Shown here: positions 24,001-33,880 of the stretch, in pieces
How the letters are laid out: each line of letters opens with the position of its first letter
Position numbering within the stretch: the first letter of the stretch is position 1
Made by a program: the position numbers and the translations under genes
Notes under the pieces: generated by a model
What the model was told of the DNA's origin: nothing
The model's database searches: none
The model's input: the letters and a program-made list of their open reading frames with translations, nothing else
NCBI GenBank assembly: GCA_947311845.1
Contig: CAMZMU010000111.1
Span: 19,277,412-19,341,411, forward strand
Length of the DNA: 64,000 nt
Origin: Poa pratensis
Lineage: Eukaryota > Streptophyta > Magnoliopsida > Poales > Poaceae
Direction: 5' to 3'

Positions 24001-24327
24001 ATCAACATGGGATTTAGTTTTGAAGATCTCGACGCGAGGAGGTCAAAAGTGAAAACGGTTCATAATTCGGATAAACGGTTCTCAAGATATTTCATTTCAA
24101 AAATTTGATTTAGAAAAATAAAAAGGAAAAAGCTGCCCTCCCACCTTACTATCCCTTCTCTCTCATCATACAAAAGTATAGAAAAAAGGGAAGTACAAAG
24201 TACAGAGAAGTTAGAGTACAACAACACATAACAGGTTATACAACTATACATAACTGGAAGTACAAAAAAAAGTTCGTCGAAACCTATCAACATGGGATTT
24301 AGTTTTGAAGATCTCGACGCGAGGAGC

Positions 24328-26046
24328 TGATACCCGATGAGCAAGTCTTAATGCCTGCACAAATAAACGGGATTAGGTTGAGACTCCAAGTGCAGAGTGT
24401 ATAGTAAGTGGAAGACAGTTTTCCCCACGAGGGGTGACTCGAGGGTTTAATATCGAACTCTCGGGGAATCTGAAGTGGTAGATTTATCTTCTTATCCTTC
24501 TTTTGGTTACCTACAAAACAAGGTTAGATGTTTTGGTCCTCAACCTCACCTGTGGTTGTCAAGCACAAGGTGTAAGAATGATATCAGGATAGTTATGCAA
24601 TGCAAACAAGAAATAAATATGCAATGATGGTGGATGCAATGATAAATGATATTTTTGGGTTTTTGAATGATGTATGCAAGATGAAAAGTATTTTTGTATT
24701 TTCGGATTTAATGATGGCTGAAAATAGAAAAGTGGTATATGGTGTTGGAAAGGTGTTTCTTATGATTAAAAATGGACTGGGGTTCATGGTTTCACAAATG
24801 CACTCTCTCTTTATAAAGTGGTAGACAATGGAACACACAAGTTAACATATGAGATTGCAACACAGGGTTTGATAACAAGTTACTTAGATATATGGGCATC
24901 ACGTCCTAACATAGAGATCTTTTGGTTATTAACCTCTCTTATACTCCACCAAGATGCGAACTAAATCATAACACCTCAGTAATTAAGATAACTCAGAGTA
25001 TAGCATTAAGTATCATGACATGAAGTGAAAATAAGAACATGCTAGATCTAGTCATGGAGTAGTGGCAATGGTCACGCCCACATCCCCGGTAGCATGGTAT
25101 TTTAGTTTATCCCTAGTGAGGTAACAAAGTAAGGTAAAGATACCAAAGTGGATCGCAGAACTTTCTCTCACGTTCACTGCACTAGCCACCCCCCGTTACT
25201 CCAACTAATGCACACGTTCCCCCACACACGCTCTCATAAACATGCTTGATCAAAACAAGTAGACAAGAACGGGGTACATAATATGCATCTATACTCATAA
25301 CTGAAACAAACATTGCAATCTCAAACATATATTAACTCATAAAGATCCACCACAAAGGTATTACAACGGTGACCGTAATCATGTTCAGCAGCTCATACGG
25401 TGCTAATTAGTGAAGCTCAAGAGAGGAGAGATACATAAGTTACTTCCACAAACCCATAGTCCAGAGGTGGACTACTCCCTCTTCATCATGGAGACGGTGG
25501 AGAAGTCGATGGAGAAGATGGAGACCACGCCGGCAGCGCCCCGCCGGAGTTTTCCCCCTCCAATCTGCAGCTCCTGATCTCCGTTTCGGTGTTTCTGTGT
25601 TTGTGCGGCGCTCCTTCCAGAGAACGTCGGGGGACCTTTTTTATAGGCGTTTTTAGGTCAAGACGATGTCGGTGGAGCGAAGATCGACGGCAACGGAGCC
25701 ACGAGGCCCAAACGGGTGGGTCCCACGCGGCCACAGTACCTGGCCGCGTGGGCCACCGTTTGGCCCTCGGGCCTCCGTTTGCTTGCTTCCTTTTTCCGTA
25801 GTCCTTCTTCCTTCCAAATATTGACGCCCGTAAATTTCCAGGTGATTTCGTTGACGTTTGGGTCCCTGAAACATTAAAATAAAAACTAGGGTTTTCTGCC
25901 TGTGCAGGGTTAATTCCAAAAAATGGAAAATATGAAGTATTCCCAAAATCATGATAAAACATTGATATAACCCTTATATGATGCAAATATGATTGGAATA
26001 TAAGCAATTAAAGTGCAAAGTTCATGTATGCATTTTACATGCATCA
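24328..26046 (-). repeat. 3' LTR (1719 bp) of the Gypsy-type element
   Basis: Nearly identical to 30496-32206; the few differences include small indels near 24840, 25215 and 25730. High LTR similarity implies recent insertion. Confidence 0.93.
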
Positions 26047-26063
26047 ACATCCCCAAGCTTAAT
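26047..26063 (-). promoter_or_regulatory. Polypurine tract of the LTR element
   Basis: On the minus strand TTAAGCTTGGGGATGT directly precedes the 3' LTR, the position of plus-strand priming. Confidence 0.65.
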
Positions 26064-28295
26064 CCATGCTCGTCCTCGAGTATGAAGATGATAAAACTAA
26101 CATGGACTTTGCAATTTAATACTTAACAATGGATATCAAAGATGATTACTATTGCTACATATAGTCAAATGATTCATTCTTCAAAGGAGTAGCAATATGC
26201 AAATAGTTTATGAAGTGATATCAAGTATTCAAGACAAGGATGTTCATTGATAGTTCACAAAGTGTAACATGTAGCAAGTAATATGGAACACATGTATGCA
26301 TAATGATAAGTAGAACATCCTACAATGGTCATAGAGTGTAGATGAAAATCTGAATATGATAGGTGTACACTTTGGAAAGATGTATATGTGAGTAGAGGTA
26401 AAGCATGCATAAGTTTCATCCAACTTCCAAACTCTTCTACTTAAGTTAATGATTGCAATAAGGTATTCATTGGTGTCAAGCTCTCATTGCCCCTATCATA
26501 GCATCTTGAATGATTAAGGTTAAAGTGAAAGCAAATATGAGTAGTGTGCTTGATAAAGTAAAGGTTGAATGTCTCATGCCCCTTGAATACAAGTACTACA
26601 CCATGTTACTCAACTTGGAAACAAAGCAAGTTCAATTATATCATTGTAAGTAATAATAGTATCATCAAGAGCGTCAACTGGGGTACCTCTTGTCCCAGAT
26701 ATGGAACAAGCCCATATCAAAATGACAAGACAAACAAACAAAATGAACAATCTCAACACCCTTTTTATTTACCATTTGGAATAGTTTTTTATTGCAAGGT
26801 GTATCACAGAAGGTTCACCATAGTATGTAAGTAAATTTCCACCATGAATGATGCATGGCTTAGATTAGCGGCCCAGGCGTCTCTCTAACCATTTATACAA
26901 ACTCATTTAAACTCACTTCATTTCCACATTTCACATGATAGCATCCATAACAAAAGTACATGATATCAACTAAATGAGATGAAGAGCATGTTGAAAGCTT
27001 GCATGTGACAGCACATATGGGCTAACTCCAACCCAACATTTATCAAGCCACACATCATAATCTTAATCACAATGGGTCAAGTTTTATTATGCAAATAAAA
27101 GAACATTGTGCATCAAGTTCGTGAGAGCTATATAACCAATTTTTTCCATTGCAATCAATAACATAAACATTTTCATTCAGAGGTAAGATAACACAAACAA
27201 CATGTTAAACATACTCGGAATAGCATAAAGCCAATAGGTAGATATGGTGGACTCACTGGAATAACTTTGGTTGAAGGTGTTGGAAACAAGTTTTTGCTTG
27301 TTGGAGTTTTTGGGCTAGCAAAAGGGAGAAAGTTGACCATCTAGATGCATGCATGAGTGTCCATAGAACTAACTAATCCATGTTAAACCAAGTAAATAAC
27401 AATCAGCACCAAAACATGAATAAGTGATAGCTCTACAAAAAGAATTTGCAAACTATTACTCATAAACAAGCTCATGAATCATGCAACTATATGTATCATT
27501 AAAAATCAAGTCAAACATCCCTTTTCCCAATCTTATAAAAGCATCCAACATATTTCAACCCATATTTCCAGTAGCTCTCTCATATATAATTGATAGTGTG
27601 GTGGTCTCTCAAGACTCAAACAAAAACAAAAAACGACGCTCCAAGTTTATGCGATAAAGTGTTTCGATCGAAAAACAGAAGTTGGACGTGTGCAAACCGA
27701 GAGTGTGTAGGTCCAGCGGGGTTGTCTTCACATCCCCAAGCTTATGGTCTTCACCATCCTTGGATAGCTCTTGGTGCATCTCCTCCAATCCCTGTGAAAA
27801 AACTTCAAAACACCGTTTCTCCCATCTCTTTTCTGTGGGGTGCATTAATAGTGATAAACAAATAGGTTCCTTGCTGCATATAATCCTTGAACAAAAATTC
27901 ATATGACATGTCCAGAAAGTGTATAATGTTGTATGCCTACTCATAAACTCAATTGGATCAAAAAGATTCAACTTAAAAGCTCAAAGCATGCATCAAACAA
28001 AATGGGACAGAATCTGTCCAGAAAAACAGCAGCAGCAAAACGTATTTTTCTACCCTACCAAACTTTCTCGAAAAATTCCGAAAAAATTCATGCATACAGA
28101 GGATGAAAAGTTGCAACTACAGTTCAAATATGAGCTCATTCGGAGTTACAGAATAAGAATTAAAAATCATACCGTGCACTGACTCGTGCAGGAATAAAAT
28201 CTCCGAACGCTATAAGCAACTTTTTCAAACCAAAAAGGGTAAAACTTGGCACTTTATTAAAAACTCCAGAACCTAACTAGACACAAAATCTCTTG
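26064..28295 (-). other. Non-coding internal region of the LTR element
   Basis: 2.2 kb between the gag-protease stop and the polypurine tract. Only short frames are present and there are no reverse transcriptase or integrase motifs. A second copy of the purine motif (AAGCTTGGGGATG, minus) occurs at 27731-27744. Confidence 0.6.
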
Positions 28296-30230
28296 TTACA
28301 GCAAGAGGACACAAAGAAAAATCACACAAAAATAACCGGGTTGCCTCCCGCAAAGCGCTTTCTTTATAGCCATATAGCTAGGCTTCTTACTTGTTGTTTT
28401 ATTGTGACGAAGCTCATGAGGGAGCTTGAACTTTGGTGGTTCCCTCTTCCTTGGAAAGTGTTCCATGCACTTCTTGTGTGGAAACTGAAACTTTACATTC
28501 CCTTCCTTTGAATCAATGATAGCACCTGTGGTACGAAGAAAAGGTCTTCCAAGAATAATAGGACTAGAGGTTTTATTCCCCATATCCATGATTAGAAAAT
28601 CCACAGGCACAAAAGTCATATGTAACTCTACCATAACATCACTTACTTTTCCCAAAGCATGTTTAATAGAGTCATCAGCAAGTGCTAGTTCAATAGAGCA
28701 TTTTTCAAGATTTTTCAATTCAAGCACTTCATATAGTTCTTTAGATAAAACAGAGACACTAGATCCTAGATCAAGTATGGCATGGTGTGTCTCTTTTCCA
28801 ATAGTTACTAGTACCTTAGGTATCCACATATCCCCAAGCTTAGGTGGTATCATAGCCTCTTGGTTGTACCTAGCAATCTTTTCTTTCAAGACATGATTAG
28901 CAATATAAGAACCAAAACCTGCTTGGTTAGTGTTGATGGAAGGATCACTTGCAAATTTTTGTAAGATAGATATTAATTCATGCAAGCTACAATTTTCTAA
29001 GTCAAGCAAAGGATCCTTGACTTCATTAAGCATTTTAACTTCCTCAACTTCAACCTCTTTCATTACCCCAATAGATTCTTTAGCAACTCTCTCTTGCTCA
29101 TGAATGTGTTCCCAAGACTTATTGATAACCTCTTGGCAATATTTTATTGTTTCCTCATGTTTTTGGGCTGTAATGATGCTCTTTAATGATGAGACTTCCT
29201 TAGTAAGCTGATCTACCCTTTCAAACAAAGCATCTTGTTTTTCAAACTTAGAGATAAATTCCTTATTAAGCTCTTTTTGGGTAGATATAAAAGATCTAAT
29301 GGTGTTTTCCAAGTCACTAGAAACATTACCACTAGAAGCATATTTATTTGGCACATATGGGGGTTTATTATAAGAGTTATAATTGTTGTTACCATACCCA
29401 TTATTACCATAGTTCCTAATGAAGTTGACATCAATATTTTCAGAATTGTTTCCAACTAGTTCTTGCAAAGGAACATTTTCAACACTAGGTTTATTAAGCA
29501 AAGCAAGAATAGTATCCATTTTAGATGACAAATCATTAGTTTCTTCAATAGAGTTCACTTTCTTAGAAGGATTAGGTGCCCTATCAGTATGCCATTGACT
29601 ATAGTTTTGTAAAATGCTTTCCAATATATTTTTAGCTTCTACTATAGTCTTACTCATAAAAGCACCTCCAGCAGCAGAATCAAGTATGTTTCTAGACATG
29701 TAGTTTAAACCATTGTAGAAAGAGTGTAATATGGTCCATTCATTAACTCCATGTGAGGGACAAGTTCTAAGCATAAGTTTTATCCTATCCCAAGCCATAG
29801 CAACATGTTCATTTTCATTTTGCCTAAAAGAAAGGATGTTGTTTCTATTTTGCAAAATTTTAACAGGGGGATAATATTTCTTAATGAAAGCTTCTTTTAG
29901 ATCATCCCAAGAATTAATACTACCAGATGGCAAGGAATGCAACCACTCTTTAGCTTTTCCTCTAAGTGAAAAAGGAAATAACTTCAGTTTTAGGATATCA
30001 CTTTCCACATTTTTAAACTTTTGCATGTCACATATTTCAACAAAGTCATGAAGATGCATAGAGGCATCCTCCATAGCACTACCACCAAATTGTTCCCTAG
30101 TTATCAAGTTCAACAAACTAGGACTTACTTCATAACTCTCAGCATTTATCTTAGGTGTGGCAATAGCTCTCGTGATAAATTGATCATTAGGAGTGTTTGT
30201 GTAGTCACACAGCTTAGTTCTTTCTCCCAT
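28296..30230 (-). CDS. Gag-protease polyprotein of the LTR retrotransposon
   Basis: An intact 644-residue frame. Residues about 50-200 match the retrotransposon Gag capsid region (LKLFPFSLRGKAKEWLHSLP, then WDDLKEAFIKKYYPP). An Asn/Tyr-rich linker (NYGNNGYGNNNYNSYN) and a coiled-coil-like Glu/Lys stretch follow. Around residue 490-600 is an aspartic-protease-like fold with ILDLGSSVSVLSKELYE in the active-site position and IILGRPFLRTTGAIID as the conserved partner loop. The active-site triplet reads DLG rather than DTG/DSG, as in some plant Gypsy lineages. The frame ends shortly after with a hydrophobic tail, before any reverse transcriptase. The start ATG follows about 240 bp of leader after the primer site. 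Gag packages element RNA; whether this protease is active is unknown. Confidence 0.88.
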   Translation of the reverse strand: MGERTKLCDYTNTPNDQFITRAIATPKINAESYEVSPSLLNLITREQFGGSAMEDASMHLHDFVEICDMQKFKNVESDILKLKLFPFSLRGKAKEWLHSLPSGSINSWDDLKEAFIKKYYPPVKILQNRNNILSFRQNENEHVAMAWDRIKLMLRTCPSHGVNEWTILHSFYNGLNYMSRNILDSAAGGAFMSKTIVEAKNILESILQNYSQWHTDRAPNPSKKVNSIEETNDLSSKMDTILALLNKPSVENVPLQELVGNNSENIDVNFIRNYGNNGYGNNNYNSYNKPPYVPNKYASSGNVSSDLENTIRSFISTQKELNKEFISKFEKQDALFERVDQLTKEVSSLKSIITAQKHEETIKYCQEVINKSWEHIHEQERVAKESIGVMKEVEVEEVKMLNEVKDPLLDLENCSLHELISILQKFASDPSINTNQAGFGSYIANHVLKEKIARYNQEAMIPPKLGDMWIPKVLVTIGKETHHAILDLGSSVSVLSKELYEVLELKNLEKCSIELALADDSIKHALGKVSDVMVELHMTFVPVDFLIMDMGNKTSSPIILGRPFLRTTGAIIDSKEGNVKFQFPHKKCMEHFPRKREPPKFKLPHELRHNKTTSKKPSYMAIKKALCGRQPGYFCVIFLCVLLL

Positions 30231-30467
30231 TTTAGCAAGTTTTTTTTGGTATTTTTAATTTTTTATGCAAAACTGAAATAAATATGATATGATATGCAAT
30301 GACACTAACAAAACAAATAAATTGCTTTGTAAGTAAAGATGGATAAGATGGTGCTCACGTAGGTGCAACCTCCCCAAGCTTAGGTGTTAGCACAAGTTGG
30401 TGACGTTGACTTTGTTGTGAGATGAATGCGATGATGCACACCCTTGGATAAATCTCTCAGCTACGAT

Positions 30468-30485
30468 TCCCCGGCAACGGCGCCA
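30468..30485 (-). promoter_or_regulatory. Primer-binding site, complementary to tRNA-Asp
   Basis: The plus strand reads TCCCCGGCAACGGCGCCA, the 3' end of plant tRNA-Asp including CCA. It lies 10 bp inside the 5' LTR, so the minus strand can pair with that tRNA to prime reverse transcription. Confidence 0.9.
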
Positions 30486-30495
30486 GAAAACGTCT

Positions 30496-32206
30496 TGATC
30501 CCGAAGAGCAAGTCTTGATGCCTGCACAAATAAACGGGATTAGGTTGAGACTCCAAGTGCAGAGTGTATAGTAAGTGGAAGACAGTTTTCCCCACGAGGG
30601 GTGACTCGAGGGTTTAATATCGAACTCTCGGGGAATCTGAAGTGGTAGATTTATCTTCTTATCCTTCTTTTGGTTACCTACAAAACAAGGTTAGATGTTT
30701 TGGTCCTCAACCTCACCTGTGGTTGTCAAGCACAAGGTGTAAGAATGATATCAGGATAGTTATGCAATGCAAACAAGAAATAAATATGCAATGATGGTGG
30801 ATGCAATGATAAATGATATTTTTGGGTTTTTGAATGATGTATGCAAGATGAAAAGTATTTTTGTATTTTCGGATTTAATGATGGCTGAAAATAGAAAAGT
30901 GGTATATGGTGTTGGAAAGGTGTTTCTTATGATTAAAAATGGACTGGGGTTCATGGTTTCACAAATGCACTCTCTCTTTATAAAGTGGTAGACAATGGAA
31001 CACACAGTTAACATATGAGATTGCAACACAGGGTTTGATAACAAGTTACTTAGATATATGGGCATCACGTCCTAACATAGAGATCTTTTGGTTATTAACC
31101 TCTCTTATACTCCACCAAGATGCGAACTAAATCATAACACCTCAGTAATTAAGATAACTCAGAGTATAGCATTAAGTATCATGACATGAAGTGAAAATAA
31201 GAACATGCTAGATCTAGTCATGGAGTAGTGGCAATGGTCACGCCCACATCCCCGGTAGCATGGTATTTTAGTTTATCCCTAGTGAGGTAACAAAGTAAGG
31301 TAAAGATACCAAAGTGGATCGCAGAACTTTCTCTCACGTTCACTGCACTAGCCACCCCCCGTTACTCCAACTAATGCACACGTTCCCCCCACACGCTCTC
31401 ATAAACATGCTTGATCAAAACAAGTAGACAAGAACGGGGTACATAATATGCATCTATACTCATAACTGAAACAAACATTGCAATCTCAAACATATATTAA
31501 CTCATAAAGATCCACCACAAAGGTATTACAACGGTGACCGTAATCATGTTCAGCAGCTCATACGGTGCTAATTAGTGAAGCTCAAGAGAGGAGAGATACA
31601 TAAGTTACTTCCACAAACCCATAGTCCAGAGGTGGACTACTCCCTCTTCATCATGGAGACGGTGGAGAAGTCGATGGAGAAGATGGAGACCACGCCGGCA
31701 GCGCCCCGCCGGAGTTTTCCCCCTCCAATCTGCAGCTCCTGATCTCCGTTTCGGTGTTTCTGTGTTTGTGCGGCGCTCCTTCCAGAGAACGTCGGGGGAC
31801 CTTTTTTATAGGCGTTTTTAGGTCAAGACGAAGGCGGTGGAGCGAAGATCGACGGCAACGGAGCCACGAGGCCCAAACGGGTGGGTCCCGTACCTGGCCG
31901 CGTGGGCCATGCTCGTTTGGCCCTCGGGCCTCCGTTTGCTTGCTTCCTTTTCCGTAGTCCTTCTTCCTTCCAAATATTGACGCCCGTAAATTTCCAGGTG
32001 ATTTCGTTGACGTTTGGGTCCCTGAAACATTAAAATACAAAACTAGGGTTTTCTGCCTGTGCAGGGTTAATTCCAAATAAATGGGAAAACTATGAAGTAT
32101 TCCCAAAATCATGATAAAACATTGATATAACCCTTATATGATGCAAATATGATTGGAATATAAGCAATTAAAGTGCAAAGTTCATGTATGCATTTTACAT
32201 GCATCA
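30496..32206 (-). repeat. 5' LTR (1711 bp) of the Gypsy-type element
   Basis: Pairs with 24328-26046. It should carry the element promoter on the minus strand. Confidence 0.93.
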
Positions 32207-32639
32207 GGAGGTCAAAAGTGAAAACGGTTCGTAATACGGTTTCTAAAGATATTTCATTTTTAAAAAAGAATCTCGAAATAAATGCACGTACAACCCTCCG
32301 CACGGAGAAGCAGAAATCTCACCAAAACTCTCTCGTACTGTCACTTATCCGCGTGAAAGGAGAAGCTGACACTTGTCATCACGCCATGTTTCGCTGGGTT
32401 CCCTTCGCAAAGGAAACCCTTTTTCTAGTGATTTCCCCGCTCCGCGCACCCCCTCGTGCTTACTTGGCCGGGCATTTTTTCCGTGCACGCACGCACTCCA
32501 GGCTGGTCAACGGGAGGTCCGATCCCTCAACGTGGGCGAGTCATCCGCTCGTATGATTAGCTAGCTTTTGGAGGCCACGTGCGTTGCATGCGTGTGTTTT
32601 TTTCCTACATTGCATCTCTTTCTCCCTCCTATAATTATT

Positions 32640-32890
32640 AGCTAGCTTCTTGTTCAACTGCTTGGCCCTCATAATATAATATGAATTGCTTTTTGTTTGC
32701 TGTTTCGTATATGAGTGTAGGTTCAACTGCTTCATATAATATAGTATGAATTGCTTTTTGTTTCCTATTTCCTATATGAGTGTAGGTTCGACTGCTTCTC
32801 ATCATATAGTATGAATTGTTTTTTGTTTCCTGTTTCCTATATGAGTGTAGGTTCGACTGATTCTCATCATATAGATGAATTGTTTTTTGA
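32640..32890. repeat. ~75-bp tandem repeats
   Basis: Three units are built on TATATGAGTGTAGGTTCGACTG and ATAGTATGAATTG. A fourth unit recurs at about 33357-33410. Confidence 0.75.
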
Positions 32891-33880
32891 GCGATTTTAA
32901 AAAGTGAATAGAAAATTTGTCGGTTAAACATAGTTGTTTAGAACTATTTTAAAAACTGAACAAAAAAATGCTTTGAAATATTTTTGAACGAAACATATTT
33001 TTTGAACAATTTCAAAAATTGAATAGAAAATGGCGCTGAACGAAATCTATTTTGAACAATTTTAAATTCTGAACGGAAAAATGGCGTTGAACAGAAATTT
33101 TGAACAATTTTAAAAATTGTTCAAAAGGCCAGTGAAACGAAACTACTTTTAAAGCAGGAAAAAGTCGATGAACAAAATCTAAAATTGAACAATTTTAAAA
33201 ATGAACGAAAAAGGTCATTGAACGAAAATCTATTTGAACGATTTTAAAAAGTGAACAAAAAAGGCAGTGAAATGGAAACTACTTTTGAACATTTTTAAAA
33301 AGTGAACGGAAAATGGCGGTGAATAGAAATTTTGAACATTTTTTTGAAACTCCGTAGTATATGAGTGTAGGTTCGACTGCTTCTCATCATATAGTATGAA
33401 TTGTTTTTTGAGCGATTTTAAAAAGTGAATAGAAAATTTGTCGGTTAAACATAGTTGTTTAGAACTATTTTAAAAACTGAACAAAAAAAAGTTTTGAAAT
33501 ATTTTTGAACGAAACATATTTTTTGAACGATTTCGAAAATTGAATAGAAAATGGCGCTGAACGAAATCTATTTTGAACAATTTTAAATTGTGAACGGAAA
33601 AATGGCGTTGAACAGAAATTTTGAACAATTTTAAAAATTGTTCAAAAGGCCAGTGAAAACGAAACTACTTTTAAAACCGGAAAAAGTCGATGAACGAAAT
33701 CTAAAATTGAACAATTTTAAAAATGAACAAAAAGGTCATTGAACGAAAATCTATTTTGAACGATTTTAAAAAGTGAACAAAAAAGGCAGTGAAATGGAAA
33801 CTACTTTTGAACATTTTTTAAAAAGTGAACGGAAAATGGCAGTGAACATAAATTTTGAACATTTTTTGAAACTCCGTTGA
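32840..33880. repeat. ~520-bp tandem duplication
   Basis: The block from GAGTGTAGGTTCGACTG through repeated TTGAAC...TTTTAAAAA motifs occurs at about 32840-33356 and again at 33358-33880 with few changes. Both copies end where the 41-bp satellite begins. Confidence 0.8.

Larger units (their letters stand above)
24328..32206 (-). mobile_element. Complete Gypsy-type LTR retrotransposon, gag-protease only
   Basis: Two highly similar LTRs (24328-26046 and 30496-32206) start TGAT and end ATCA. The element is flanked by GGAGC (24323-24327) and GGAGG (32207-32211), a 5-bp target duplication with one change. The unoccupied site is visible in the neighbouring duplicated sequence at about 24022-24032 (GCGAGGAGGTC). 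On the minus strand the order is LTR, tRNA-Asp primer site, gag-protease frame, 2.2 kb without coding, polypurine tract, LTR. No reverse transcriptase, RNase H or integrase was found, so it would depend on a partner element. The tRNA-Asp primer and the DLGSS-type protease are reminiscent of the Athila-like branch; the family name is inferred. Confidence 0.93.

Noticed and set aside
30760..31068. 102-codon hydrophobic frame in the LTR (also partly at 24593-24838)
   Set aside because: Present in both LTRs only because they are copies; no motif, and truncated in one LTR by a single-base difference.
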